Source of the DNA: an uncultured Pelagibacteraceae bacterium
GTDB taxonomy: Bacteria; Pseudomonadota; Alphaproteobacteria; Pelagibacterales; Pelagibacteraceae
Assembly: GCA_902541745.1 (NCBI GenBank)
Contig: CACBRW010000002.1
Span: forward strand, 44,223-108,222
Length of the DNA: 64,000 nucleotides
Reading direction: 5' to 3'
This document shows positions 44,248 to 52,814 of the stretch, piece after piece. The first letter of the stretch is position 1. The number at the start of each line of letters is the position of its first letter. The notes under the pieces are model-generated. The model was given only the letters and a program-made list of their open reading frames with translations. It did no database searches and was not told where the DNA came from. Position numbers and translations under genes: made by a program.

Positions 44248-45057
44248 ATGAATATAAGTCAAAAAAAATTAGAAAAATCTAAAGGCAGATTAGAAATAAA
44301 AATAAAAGATCAAAATTTACAAAAACTTTATCAACAAGGATCTTTAAAAGCTTTGATGCCAGATTTTCATGAAAATTTAAAACAATTGATGCTTATCAAT
44401 ACTGCTGGTGGAATTACTTCTGGAGATGAATACGACTACGAATTTGAAATTTATAGTTCGGATCTTTGTATTTCAACACAGGCGGCAGAAAAAATTTATA
44501 GTGGGTTTGGTAATCCAGCCAATTTAGAAATTAATTTAAATTTATTAAACAATTCTAGTTTGTTTTGGTTACCTAAAGAATTAATTTTATTTAATAATTG
44601 TAACTTAAAACGAAAAATTAATTTTAATTTATCTAAAGATTCAAATTTACTACTTTGTGAAAATATTATTTTTGGACGAACTTCCATGAATGAGGTATTT
44701 GAAAAAGGTTATTTTTCAGATTTTTGGAACATTAATATAGATAATAAACTAATTCATACAGAAGCAATAAATACAAATTTATTTGAGAAAAAATATTTGA
44801 ATAGTTTCTCAACATTAAATAATAATTCTGCAGTTGCGACAATTATTATTGTAGGAAATAAATTTTTAAATAATGTGAATAATCTATCTGAAACTCTAAC
44901 AAACAATGAAATTACAACTTCCAATTTTTCTCAATGGGATAACAAATTGATCGTAAGGCTTTTATCTAAAGATAGTTATAATCTTAAATTTGCAATTGAT
45001 AAAATTTTGACTTATTTTTTTGAAGGTTCAAAAATACCTAAAATATGGAATATATAA
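44248..45057 (+). CDS. ureD: Urease accessory protein UreD
   Basis: UreD is the scaffold that joins UreF and UreG on apo-urease during nickel insertion. The 269-residue protein shows QGSLKALMPDFHENLKQLMLINTAGGITSGDEYDYEFEI, then TQAAEKIYSG, WLPKELILFNNC and ENIIFGRTSMNE, the recognisable UreD/UreH pattern. It is the most diverged gene of the operon, as usual. It is the first gene; ureA starts directly after its stop. Confidence 0.92.
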   Translation: MNISQKKLEKSKGRLEIKIKDQNLQKLYQQGSLKALMPDFHENLKQLMLINTAGGITSGDEYDYEFEIYSSDLCISTQAAEKIYSGFGNPANLEINLNLLNNSSLFWLPKELILFNNCNLKRKINFNLSKDSNLLLCENIIFGRTSMNEVFEKGYFSDFWNINIDNKLIHTEAINTNLFEKKYLNSFSTLNNNSAVATIIIVGNKFLNNVNNLSETLTNNEITTSNFSQWDNKLIVRLLSKDSYNLKFAIDKILTYFFEGSKIPKIWNI

Positions 45058-45360
45058 ATGAAACTAACTCCTAGAGAAAAAGATAAACTTCTAATAAGTC
45101 TTGCAGCAATTGTTGCTAAAAACAGACTATCAAAAGGTATAAAATTAAATTATCCAGAAGCAATAGCTTTAATAACAGATTTTGTAGTAGAGGGAGCTAG
45201 AGAAGGTAAAAGTGTTGCAGAACTGATGGAGGCAGGAGCTCATGTTATTAAAAAAAAGGATTGTATGGAAGGCATTCCAGAAATGGTTAAGGAAGTTCAA
45301 GTAGAGGCTACTTTTCCTGATGGAACTAAATTAGTAACAGTGCACAAACCTATTAGGTGA
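45058..45360 (+). CDS. ureA: Urease gamma subunit UreA
   Basis: UreA is the small structural subunit of the (alpha beta gamma)3 nickel urease. The 100-residue length is exact for the family. Motifs are [44 protein letters not shown] and [17 protein letters not shown]. It starts directly after ureD with no gap. Confidence 0.97.
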   Translation: MKLTPREKDKLLISLAAIVAKNRLSKGIKLNYPEAIALITDFVVEGAREGKSVAELMEAGAHVIKKKDCMEGIPEMVKEVQVEATFPDGTKLVTVHKPIR

Positions 45361-45368
45361 TAATTATT

Positions 45369-45674
45369 ATGAAGCCAGGTGAAGTAATTACAAAAAAAGA
45401 GGAAATCGACCTAAATAAAGACTCCAAAGTTACTAAGATAAAAATTTCAAATTCCGGAGATAGACCTGTGCAAGTAGGAAGCCATTATCATTTTTTTGAA
45501 ACAAATGAGTATTTAGTTTTTGATCGAGAATTAGCATATGGAAAGAGATTAAATATTCCTTCAGGAACTGCTGTAAGATTTGAGCCAGGTCAATCTAAAG
45601 ATGTTGAGCTTATAGAAATTAATGGATCAAAAAAAATATACGGGTTCAATAAGAAAGTTATGGGTAATTTATAA
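45369..45674 (+). CDS. ureB: Urease beta subunit UreB
   Basis: UreB is the second structural urease subunit. The track opens at GTG 45357, overlapping the ureA stop. Family members begin with a motif like M-x-P-G-E, which corresponds to ATG 45369 ([16 protein letters not shown]), and AGGTG upstream could be its ribosome site. That start gives 101 residues. Conserved features are [36 protein letters not shown] and KKIYGFN. The stop overlaps the ureC start as TAATG. Confidence 0.95.
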   Translation: MKPGEVITKKEEIDLNKDSKVTKIKISNSGDRPVQVGSHYHFFETNEYLVFDRELAYGKRLNIPSGTAVRFEPGQSKDVELIEINGSKKIYGFNKKVMGNL

Positions 45675-47380
45675 TGGCTAAAATTTCTAGAGCAGCTTAT
45701 GCGGATATGTATGGGCCTACAACAGGAGACAAAGTAAGGCTCGCAGATACTGAATTAATTATTGAGGTTGAAAACGATCTAACAACTTATGGTGAAGAGG
45801 TAAAGTTTGGTGGTGGAAAAGTAATTAGAGATGGGATGGGTCAATCTCAAATTAGTAGAAAAAAAGGAGCTGCAGATACAGTTATTACCAACGCTTTAAT
45901 AGTTGATGTAAATGGAATTTATAAAGCTGATGTTGGTTTAAAGGACGGAAAAATATTTGAAATTGGTAAAGCTGGTAATCCCGACACTCAATCTAAAGTA
46001 AATATAATTATTGGTCCAGGAACAGAGATTATTGCAGGTGAAGGAAAAATTTTAACAGCAGGAGGTTTTGATAGTCATATTCATTATATATGTCCCCAAC
46101 AAATTGATGATGCATTGCACTCAGGTATCACAACTATGCTAGGAGGAGGGACTGGGCCTGCTCATGGAACACTTGCAACAACGTGTACACCCGGACCATG
46201 GCACATACAAAGAATGATTCAATCTGCCGATGGTTTTTCTATGAATTTAGCTTTTGCTGGGAAAGGAAATTCTTCATTACCAGAAGGTCTTGAAGAACAA
46301 ATTCTAGCAGGAGCTTCAGCTTTAAAATTACATGAGGATTGGGGAACCACTCCTGGAGCAATTGATAATTGTTTAAATATTGCTGACAAAAACGATGTGC
46401 AAGTAATGATTCATACAGACACTTTAAATGAAAGTGGGTTTGTAGAAAATACTATCAAAGCAATTAACAAAAGAACTATTCATGCTTTTCATACAGAAGG
46501 TGCTGGCGGTGGACATGCACCAGATATAATTAAAGTTTGTGGAGAAGAGTATGTTATTCCTTCCTCAACAAATCCAACCAGACCATATACGGTTAATACA
46601 ATAGAAGAACATTTAGATATGCTAATGGTTTGTCACCATCTTGATAAATCTATTCCAGAGGATGTAGCATTTGCAGAAAGTAGAATAAGAAGAGAAACAA
46701 TCGCAGCAGAAGATATTCTTCATGATATGGGTGCTTTTTCAATTATTGCTTCAGATAGTCAGGCTATGGGTAGAGTTGGAGAAGTTATAATTAGAACTTG
46801 GCAAACAGCACATAAAATGAAAGTTCAAAGAGGAAGTTTACCAGAGGAAAAAGGAGACAATGATAACTTTAGAGTTAAAAGATATTTAGCAAAATATACA
46901 ATTAATCCTGCAATTGCTCATGGGATTTCAAAACATATTGGAAGTATTGAAAAAAATAAACGTGCAGATTTAGTTTTATGGGACCCAGCATTTTTTGGTG
47001 CAAAGCCAGAAATGATACTAATAGGAGGAAGTATAGCCTGTGCACAAATGGGAGACCCAAATGCATCAATTCCAACTCCGCAACCAGTATACACTAGACC
47101 AATGTTTTCATCATTTGGAACTTCTTTAGAGAAATCCTCAGTAATTTTCACAAGCAAACTAGCTCTTGAAAAAAATTCTTTAAAAGATGCAAGTATTAGA
47201 AAAAACTTATTACCTGTAGAAAACACAAGAGCCATTTCTAAAAAGGATATGATTTTAAACAATAAGTGTCCAAAGATTGAAGTTAATCCTGAAACTTATG
47301 AAGTAAAGGCTGATGGTGAGATAATTACCTGTGAACCAGCTAAAGAACTCCCTTTGGCACAAAGATATTTTATGTTTTAG
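45674..47380 (+). CDS. ureC: Urease alpha subunit UreC (catalytic)
   Basis: UreC hydrolyses urea to ammonia and carbamate at a di-nickel site. The 568-residue length is standard. The metal ligands are in place: [11 protein letters not shown], the carbamylated lysine in [34 protein letters not shown] and the aspartate in [14 protein letters not shown]. The flap histidine region MVCHHLD is also present. No active-site residue is missing, so the enzyme should be functional. It is adjacent to all accessory genes needed for nickel loading. Confidence 0.98.
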   Translation: MAKISRAAYADMYGPTTGDKVRLADTELIIEVENDLTTYGEEVKFGGGKVIRDGMGQSQISRKKGAADTVITNALIVDVNGIYKADVGLKDGKIFEIGKAGNPDTQSKVNIIIGPGTEIIAGEGKILTAGGFDSHIHYICPQQIDDALHSGITTMLGGGTGPAHGTLATTCTPGPWHIQRMIQSADGFSMNLAFAGKGNSSLPEGLEEQILAGASALKLHEDWGTTPGAIDNCLNIADKNDVQVMIHTDTLNESGFVENTIKAINKRTIHAFHTEGAGGGHAPDIIKVCGEEYVIPSSTNPTRPYTVNTIEEHLDMLMVCHHLDKSIPEDVAFAESRIRRETIAAEDILHDMGAFSIIASDSQAMGRVGEVIIRTWQTAHKMKVQRGSLPEEKGDNDNFRVKRYLAKYTINPAIAHGISKHIGSIEKNKRADLVLWDPAFFGAKPEMILIGGSIACAQMGDPNASIPTPQPVYTRPMFSSFGTSLEKSSVIFTSKLALEKNSLKDASIRKNLLPVENTRAISKKDMILNNKCPKIEVNPETYEVKADGEIITCEPAKELPLAQRYFMF

Positions 47381-47383
47381 CTT

Positions 47384-47827
47384 ATGGATAATTGTTTTTT
47401 AATAGTTAATAAAATTGCCAAAAATAAAGCAAAAGATCACATATCTTTATCTTATGATGAGCGATTTTTAAGAAGAAAAAAACTTGTTTCAGACAATGGT
47501 TTTGAATTTTTAGTAAATTTACCAGAGACAAAATCACTTTCAGAAAATCAAGCGTTTAGGCTTCAAAGTGGAAATTTGATTTTAATAAAAAACAAAAAGG
47601 AAAGTTTATTAGAAATAAAAGGAAAAAATTTAATGCAACTTATTTGGCATATTGGAAATAGGCATATGCCATGTCAAATTGAAAAAGATAGAATTTTTAT
47701 ACAGTATGATGAAGTAATAAAAAAAATGATATTAAAATTAGGTGGAAAGGTTAAGAAAGTTTTAAGACCTTTTAAACCAGAGGGAGGAGCATATGGAATT
47801 GGTAGAACCCATAGCCATAAACACTAA
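47384..47827 (+). CDS. ureE: Urease accessory protein UreE (nickel chaperone)
   Basis: UreE delivers nickel to the UreDFG-urease complex. The 147-residue protein has LSYDERFLRRKKLVSDNG, FLVNLPETKSLSENQAFRL and the metal-site region LIWHIGNRHMPCQI, typical of UreE. The C-terminus GRTHSHKH has three histidines, a short version of the His-rich tail seen in some UreE. It overlaps ureF by 35 bases. Confidence 0.93.
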   Translation: MDNCFLIVNKIAKNKAKDHISLSYDERFLRRKKLVSDNGFEFLVNLPETKSLSENQAFRLQSGNLILIKNKKESLLEIKGKNLMQLIWHIGNRHMPCQIEKDRIFIQYDEVIKKMILKLGGKVKKVLRPFKPEGGAYGIGRTHSHKH

Positions 47828-48473
47828 ATTAAAAAATAAAAAAGATTTGAAAGAGTCTTTGCAAATTCTTCAAACTTGGTTTTCACCATCATTTCCTATT
47901 GGAAGTTTTTCATATTCTCATGGTTTAGAAGCGATGATTAATGATAATTTAATTAAGTCAAAAAAAGATATTTTGGATTATTTAAAATGTATCTTAAAAT
48001 ATGGAACTGGTAGAAATGATATAATTTTAATGAAATATACCTATCAGGGAGAAGAGATAAATGAACTCGCTCTATCACTTTGTCCAAGTAAGGAAAGAAA
48101 AATCGAGTCTATTGAAATGGGTAATGCATTTAGAAAAGTTTTAGCTGATAGTTGGGATTTTAAAATTCAGGAAAATACTGCATATCCAATTGCAGTTGCT
48201 AAAGCTGCTAAACACTTTGGTATACCTTTAAACTTAACGATAGTATCTTATCTACAATCTTTTGTATCAAACCTAATAAATGTTTGTATTAAACATATAC
48301 CAATTGGACAAAAAATTGGTCAAGACTGTATAATTGAGAATTATGATTTAATTAGAGAAATAGAAAAAGAAAGTGAAAATTTAAATTTAGAAGACTTAGG
48401 TGGAATTTGTTTTAATAGTGATATCTACAGTATCAAGCATGAAAATTTGAAAACACGAATTTATAAGACATGA
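47793..48473 (+). CDS. ureF: Urease accessory protein UreF
   Basis: UreF is the all-helical GTPase-control protein of the urease maturation complex. The 226-residue protein carries [49 protein letters not shown] and RLIPIGQ-like [11 protein letters not shown]. The first 20 residues overlap the ureE frame; a later start would lose no conserved sequence, so the exact N-terminus is uncertain. It overlaps ureG as ATGA. Confidence 0.93.
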   Translation: MELVEPIAINTKLKNKKDLKESLQILQTWFSPSFPIGSFSYSHGLEAMINDNLIKSKKDILDYLKCILKYGTGRNDIILMKYTYQGEEINELALSLCPSKERKIESIEMGNAFRKVLADSWDFKIQENTAYPIAVAKAAKHFGIPLNLTIVSYLQSFVSNLINVCIKHIPIGQKIGQDCIIENYDLIREIEKESENLNLEDLGGICFNSDIYSIKHENLKTRIYKT

Positions 48474-49081
48474 AAAATATAAATGGACCATTAAAAGTTG
48501 GAATAGGTGGACCTGTTGGTGCAGGGAAGACAAGTTTAACAGCTGAATTGTGTAAATTTTTGTCAAAGAAAATTTCTATGGCTGTAATATCAAACGATAT
48601 TTATACAAAAGAAGATGCAGAATTTTTAATGAAAGTCCAAGCCTTACCTTTAGAGAGAATTAAAGGAGTTGAAACAGGAGGATGTCCACATACGGCAATT
48701 CGTGAAGATGCTTCAATTAATATGCTTGCTGTAGAAAATATGAAAAAAAAATTTCCTGATCTTGATTTGATTTTAATTGAGTCTGGTGGAGATAATTTAG
48801 CAGCAACTTTTAGTCCTGAATTAGTTGATCTATCTATTTATGTTATTGACGTTGGTATGGGTGGAGATATCCCTAGAAAAGGTGGCCCTGCCATTCAAAA
48901 ATCAGACTTGTTAATTATTAACAAAACAGATTTAGCTCCTCATGTAGAAGTTAATCTTGAAACCATGAAAGAAGACGTAAAAAAGGCCCGAAATGGCTTA
49001 CCTTATGTTTTTTGCCAGATGAAAAAGCAAATTGGTGTTGAAGATGTTGCTAAATTCTTATTTTCATCTGGTGGACTATAG
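48470..49081 (+). CDS. ureG: Urease accessory GTPase UreG
   Basis: UreG is the SIMIBI GTPase that drives nickel insertion into urease. The 203-residue protein has the P-loop [25 protein letters not shown], the nickel-binding C-P-H region [32 protein letters not shown] and the guanine motif INKTDLAP. It closes the urease operon. No urea transporter gene follows; the next genes are on the opposite strand. Confidence 0.97.
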   Translation: MKNINGPLKVGIGGPVGAGKTSLTAELCKFLSKKISMAVISNDIYTKEDAEFLMKVQALPLERIKGVETGGCPHTAIREDASINMLAVENMKKKFPDLDLILIESGGDNLAATFSPELVDLSIYVIDVGMGGDIPRKGGPAIQKSDLLIINKTDLAPHVEVNLETMKEDVKKARNGLPYVFCQMKKQIGVEDVAKFLFSSGGL

Positions 49082-49090
49082 AGTTTTGAT

Positions 49091-50368
49091 CTATGCTCTA
49101 ATTGTTGGCAAGCAATAGAAATCAGCTGTATCAATTTTAGAAGAATACTGTCTTCGCATATTCCACTTCTTATGAACGCCTGCACTTGCAACACTCAAAG
49201 TAGATCTTCCGTATCGATGATTAGTATTATCAATTGATCTCATTAAGCTATTTATTTTTTCGTCTTTTTCAGAAGTAAATAAATTTGTTTTATCACTAGC
49301 ATTCGACAATCCTGTCAGCATCACACCTGCTTTTTGATAACGATAACCATTTTTGAAAATACTTTCTAATATTGAAACTGCAGTTTTAACAGCTTCAATA
49401 CTGTTGTTTGTTGCAATCGGAAAATCAACCGTCTTTGCATTTGAATAGTAACCAAAGTTTCTTTGGAAAGGACTTGTTCTAACAAATACAGTAATTGCTT
49501 TTGCAACTAAAGACTCTGATCTAATTTTTTCAGATGCATTTAAACAATAGTTAGCAACTGCTTCTTTTAATTCTTGGAACGTTTCAATTCTTTTTCCAAA
49601 TGATCTTGAAACTACACAGCTTTTTCTTTTAGTAGTAGTTGTCTCTAATCCAATACAAGAAATTCCTCTAAGCTCCATTGCAGTTCTTGAACTTAGAACA
49701 TTTGAAGATTTTTTGATCCAGGTATTAGATTTATTTTTTAATTGTTTAGCATTATAAATTCCATGCTTTTGATAAAACTTTGTAAGTTGTCTTCCAACTC
49801 CCCAGACATCATTAATTTCAACTTTTTCTAAAATAGGATCTAGATTTTCTATTCCAATTAAACTTGTCACTCCTGATTGTTTTTTCTTTGCAATATGATT
49901 TGCAACTTTGCTTAAAGTTTTTGTATTTGCTATTCCAATACTTGTTGGAATACCTGTCCACTGCAAAACTGTTTCTCTAATTTCTTTTCCAACTTTTTCT
50001 ACTTCATTGTCAGGAAAGTTTGATAAATCCAAAAAAGCTTCATCAATTGAATAAACTTCTATTTCTGAATTAAATCTTTTAAGAGTTCGCATTACTCTCC
50101 TCGATAAATCTCCATATAAAGAATAGTTTGATGAAAAAACTTCAACTTTATTTTTAAGAATAATATCTTTTGCTTTAAAATAGGGTTCGCCCATTTTAAT
50201 TCCTAAAGCTTTTGCTTCATTTGATCTTGAGATGATACAGCCATCATTATTAGATAGAACGATAACAGGCTTTCTTCTTATTTTGGGATTGAATAAACGC
50301 TCACATGAGACATAAAAAGAATTACAATCAATTAATGCTATCTTTTTAGTACGTTGAATGGATGACAT
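49091..50368 (-). CDS. umuC: Translesion DNA polymerase V subunit UmuC
   Basis: UmuC is a Y-family polymerase. The track opens at TTG 50377; ATG 50368 (MSSIQRTKKIALIDCNSFYVSCERLFNP) gives 425 residues, close to E. coli UmuC (422). Motifs are DCNSFYVSCERLFNP, VVLSNNDGCIISRS, the catalytic SIDEAFLDLS, GIPTSIGIANTKTLSKVAN, DVWGVGRQL and RSFGKRI. The UmuC-specific C-terminal region with the MSAIDxINxRYGRxT-like RSIDNTNHRYGRSTL is present. The start overlaps umuD by 23 bases. Confidence 0.95.
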   Translation of the reverse strand: MSSIQRTKKIALIDCNSFYVSCERLFNPKIRRKPVIVLSNNDGCIISRSNEAKALGIKMGEPYFKAKDIILKNKVEVFSSNYSLYGDLSRRVMRTLKRFNSEIEVYSIDEAFLDLSNFPDNEVEKVGKEIRETVLQWTGIPTSIGIANTKTLSKVANHIAKKKQSGVTSLIGIENLDPILEKVEINDVWGVGRQLTKFYQKHGIYNAKQLKNKSNTWIKKSSNVLSSRTAMELRGISCIGLETTTTKRKSCVVSRSFGKRIETFQELKEAVANYCLNASEKIRSESLVAKAITVFVRTSPFQRNFGYYSNAKTVDFPIATNNSIEAVKTAVSILESIFKNGYRYQKAGVMLTGLSNASDKTNLFTSEKDEKINSLMRSIDNTNHRYGRSTLSVASAGVHKKWNMRRQYSSKIDTADFYCLPTIRA

Positions 50369-50741
50369 AAGTAACAACCCCCCAAATAAAAATATCTTGT
50401 TCTTCGTTAATTAAAATTCTGTCAGAAAATTCTTTAGAACCAGAAGTTAAAAATTTTTTATCTCTTTCTTGAACCAAAGTTTTAACCACAAGCTCATCAT
50501 GAACATTTGCAATCACGGTTGAAAAGTTTTTTGGTTTTAAACTTTTATCAACCACTAATAAGTCACCATCATTAATTCCAACATCGACCATGGATTTACC
50601 TTGAACTCTGATGATAAAAGTTGCTGGAACATTTTTTATTAAATGCATGTTCAGATCAATATCTTCTTCAATGTAATCAGTAGCAGGAGAAGGAAAACCA
50701 GCGCCTGCTTTATGTAGATAATAAGGGATTGTTAGTTTCAT
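50346..50741 (-). CDS. umuD: SOS mutagenesis protein UmuD
   Basis: UmuD is processed by RecA-stimulated self-cleavage to UmuD', the partner of UmuC. The 131-residue protein has a cleavage site AGFPSPATDYIEE (Ala-Gly rather than the E. coli Cys-Gly), catalytic Ser in QGKSMVDVGI and catalytic Lys in ELVVKTLV. These fit the S24 LexA-like peptidase family. A LexA operator abuts its start codon. umuD and umuC form an operon. Confidence 0.95.
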   Translation of the reverse strand: MKLTIPYYLHKAGAGFPSPATDYIEEDIDLNMHLIKNVPATFIIRVQGKSMVDVGINDGDLLVVDKSLKPKNFSTVIANVHDELVVKTLVQERDKKFLTSGSKEFSDRILINEEQDIFIWGVVTYVIHSTY

Positions 50742-50756
50742 GTTCTTGTTTTGTTC
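50742..50756 (-). promoter_or_regulatory. LexA operator (SOS box) of umuDC
   Basis: On the + strand the sequence is GTTC-TTGTTTT-GTTC (GAAC-N7-GAAC on the coding strand), a perfect match to the known alphaproteobacterial LexA site. It directly touches the umuD ATG and would cover the transcription start. LexA itself is not in the window. Confidence 0.85.
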
Positions 50757-50759
50757 TAC

Positions 50760-50788
50760 TTTATAGACTATTTATACAATACACTCAA
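50760..50788 (-). promoter_or_regulatory. Sigma-70-type promoter of umuDC
   Basis: On the minus strand TTGAGT (50788-50783), a 17-base spacer and TATAAA (50765-50760) form a near-consensus promoter. Transcription would begin about 7 bases later, inside the LexA box, leaving a leader of only about a dozen bases with no clear ribosome site. Confidence 0.7.
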
Positions 50789-50916
50789 GAGGTTGTATTT
50801 TGAGTCCGTAATTGAATCAAAAGTGAATCAAAACGTGAACATTGAAAACAACATTTGGTGGACATGTGGATAACTTTTACAATAAGTAGTCTTAAAGTGA
50901 TTTATAAAAGAAAATT
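50789..50916. promoter_or_regulatory. Intergenic region with tandem repeat and a lone DnaA box
   Basis: The rest of the umuD-to-64-aa-ORF gap holds a tandem 11-base-period direct repeat TGAATCAAAA (50813-50822 and 50824-50833), which could be a two-site operator. It also holds a perfect DnaA-box match TGTGGATAA (50865-50873). Neither has a proven role here. The promoter of the downstream gene probably lies in the last 40 bases. Confidence 0.35.
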
Positions 50917-51111
50917 ATGATTTGTATTAAAGCAGATATTCCAGAAGAGTTAAACGAAATAGATGATGAATTAAAAGCAGTTTACCATAGCAAAGACACT
51001 GCTTGTTTTTTCATATTAAAAACAAGAGAATTAAGAAATAAGTTTATAGAAGAAACCAGGGGAATGAGCAAAAGTGAAAGAGAAAAAGTTTATGAGGTAT
51101 TTAATAAATAA
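50917..51111 (+). CDS. Small hypothetical protein (64 aa)
   Basis: This 64-residue charged protein has no signal peptide or membrane segment. It contains IPEELNEIDDELKAVYHSKDTACFFILKTRELRNKF and SKSEREKVYEVFNK, suggesting mainly helices. It lies 3 bases before the VOC-family gene, which supports a real gene in the same transcript. I do not recognise a family. Confidence 0.55.
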   Translation: MICIKADIPEELNEIDDELKAVYHSKDTACFFILKTRELRNKFIEETRGMSKSEREKVYEVFNK

Positions 51112-51114
51112 ATC

Positions 51115-51498
51115 ATGAATATTTTAGATTTTGTGATGGTTGGTTCTGATGATCATGAGAAATCAGGTGATTTTTATGATGCTGTCTTTGAACCTTTGAA
51201 ATTAAAAAGAGTTTTGAAAACACAAAAATATCTTGGTTATGCTCATTCAAGTGATCCAGAGAAAGTCCAATTTTATGTAACACATCCAGTAAATGGAAAA
51301 GATGCAACGTTTGGCAATGGAACCCAAATAACTTTATTAGCAGATAACAAAGAAGCTGTTGAAAAATTTTATGAAATTGCAATCTCAAAAGGTGCAACAG
51401 ATGAGGGGGCACCAGGAATTAGAAAAGATGGAAATTACTATGGATATATTCGAGACTTAGATGGAAATAAGATTGCAGCAAAAAGTAATATAAAATAA
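51115..51498 (+). CDS. VOC (glyoxalase-fold) family protein
   Basis: This 127-residue single-domain protein has the betaalphabetabetabeta repeats of the vicinal oxygen chelate superfamily. It begins ILDFVMVGSDDHEKSGDFYDAVFEPL and ends GNYYGYIRDLDGNKIAA, where metal-ligand positions are usual. Members act on glutathione adducts, dioxygenase substrates or antibiotics; the substrate is unknown. It is followed by a glutathione-linked GFA-family gene, so the pair may detoxify aldehydes (inference). Confidence 0.8.
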   Translation: MNILDFVMVGSDDHEKSGDFYDAVFEPLKLKRVLKTQKYLGYAHSSDPEKVQFYVTHPVNGKDATFGNGTQITLLADNKEAVEKFYEIAISKGATDEGAPGIRKDGNYYGYIRDLDGNKIAAKSNIK

Positions 51499-51511
51499 AC
51501 TGGAGAGGTAT

Positions 51512-51877
51512 ATGAAATTAAATTGTCATTGTGGAGCAGTTGAAGCAGAGGTTAATGCTATGGTTAACGAATTAGCAAAAATTGTAAGATGTAATTGCTC
51601 TATTTGTAAAAGAAAAAATGCAACAATGGGGATGGTTAAAAATGAAGATTTTAAAGTTACTAAAGGACAAGATAAATTAAAACTTTATCAGTATCATACT
51701 AAAGTTGCTAACCATTACTTTTGTACTGAATGTGGAATTTACACTCATCACAATCCAAGAAGTGCACCTGCTATGACTGGTTTTAACTTAGGTTGTGTAG
51801 ATGAAGTTAAAGTAGAAGATTTAAAAGAAGTAGCAAACTTTGATGGTTTAAACCATCCAATGGATCAAGAAAAATAA
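51512..51877 (+). CDS. GFA/CENP-V family zinc protein
   Basis: This 121-residue protein has the zinc-binding cysteines of the glutathione-dependent formaldehyde-activating enzyme fold: CHCGAVEAEV near residue 5, CNCSICKRKN near residue 30 and YFCTECGIYTHHNP near residue 72. It may bind glutathione or glutathione-aldehyde adducts. True formaldehyde activity is proven only for some members, so no narrower function is claimed. A ribosome site GGAGAGG precedes the start. Confidence 0.85.
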   Translation: MKLNCHCGAVEAEVNAMVNELAKIVRCNCSICKRKNATMGMVKNEDFKVTKGQDKLKLYQYHTKVANHYFCTECGIYTHHNPRSAPAMTGFNLGCVDEVKVEDLKEVANFDGLNHPMDQEK

Positions 51878-51884
51878 AAGTCTA

Positions 51885-52814
51885 ATGAAATTATCTGAAG
51901 AGTGTTTTAAGAAAGTTAAAAAAGATTGTTTTAAATTTATTAAATCACAAGAAACTTCAACTGAAAAGTTTAGCAACAAACAGGGGATGATCAAAAACTA
52001 TTTAATCCCAATATGTTTTTGGATTGCAAAAAAAGCAGATAACAAAAAACCTTACTTTGTTGGATTAGCTGGAGGTCAAGGAACAGGCAAAACAACTATT
52101 AGCTCCATAATAAAGATAATATTAGAAAATTATTTTAAATTAAAAGTATTCAAGATTTCTATTGATGATTTTTATAAAACTAGAAAAGAAAGAATAGCTT
52201 TATCAAAAAAAGTACATCCAATGTTACTTACTAGAGGAGTTCCTGGAACTCATGATATCAATATGATGTTAGATTTCTTTAAAAAATCAAAAAGTAATAA
52301 ATTCAAAAAAATGAAATTACCTAATTTTAATAAGGCTATAGACGATAGATTTCCCAAAAACAAATGGAACAAAATCAATAAAAGACCAGATGTTATTATT
52401 TTTGAAGGATGGTGTGTCGGAGCAAGAGCAGAAAATAATAAGACATTAAAAAAATCTATCAATTCAATGGAAAAAGCAAATGATGGTAAATTAGTTTGGA
52501 GAAATTACGTTAATCAACAATTAAAAACTAAGTATAAAAAGTTATATTCTCAGTTAAATTGCATGATTTACTTAAAAGCAAAAAACTTTAGTTTATTACA
52601 AAAATGGAGATTAAAGCAGGAACACAAACTATGGTTAAAAACAAAGAAAAAAGGTGGTCACAAAATAATGAGTAAAGGCGATGTAATTAATTTTATGCAA
52701 ACTTACCAAAGAATTACTCAAAACATGCTCAAAAATATGCCTAAATATGCATCTATAATTTTAAATTTAAACAGTAATCATCAAATTAAAACTGCTGTAT
52801 ATAAATTAAAATGA
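51885..52814 (+). CDS. D-glycerate 3-kinase-like P-loop kinase
   Basis: This 309-residue kinase has the Walker A loop GLAGGQGTGKTTIS (about residue 65), KISIDDFYKTRKER, HPMLLTRGVPGTHDINMM and IIFEGWCVGAR, the hallmarks of the plant GLYK/Tda10 glycerate kinase group. It would phosphorylate D-glycerate to 3-phosphoglycerate. Phosphoribulokinase or pantothenate kinase are related, but the RGVPGTHD motif favours glycerate kinase. It overlaps the TolC-family gene as ATGA. Confidence 0.78.
   Translation: MKLSEECFKKVKKDCFKFIKSQETSTEKFSNKQGMIKNYLIPICFWIAKKADNKKPYFVGLAGGQGTGKTTISSIIKIILENYFKLKVFKISIDDFYKTRKERIALSKKVHPMLLTRGVPGTHDINMMLDFFKKSKSNKFKKMKLPNFNKAIDDRFPKNKWNKINKRPDVIIFEGWCVGARAENNKTLKKSINSMEKANDGKLVWRNYVNQQLKTKYKKLYSQLNCMIYLKAKNFSLLQKWRLKQEHKLWLKTKKKGGHKIMSKGDVINFMQTYQRITQNMLKNMPKYASIILNLNSNHQIKTAVYKLK

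Noticed and set aside
46918-47262. Minus-strand ORF of 114 aa inside ureC
   Set aside because: Shadow of the strongly conserved ureC frame; no independent start signal.
50865-50873. DnaA box as part of a replication origin
   Set aside because: Only one box is visible, with no AT-rich DUE pattern, no cluster and no origin-linked genes nearby.
51113-51412. 99-aa minus-strand ORF over the VOC gene
   Set aside because: His/Leu/Gln-rich antisense translation typical of a shadow; the + strand frame has a clear family fold and packed neighbours.
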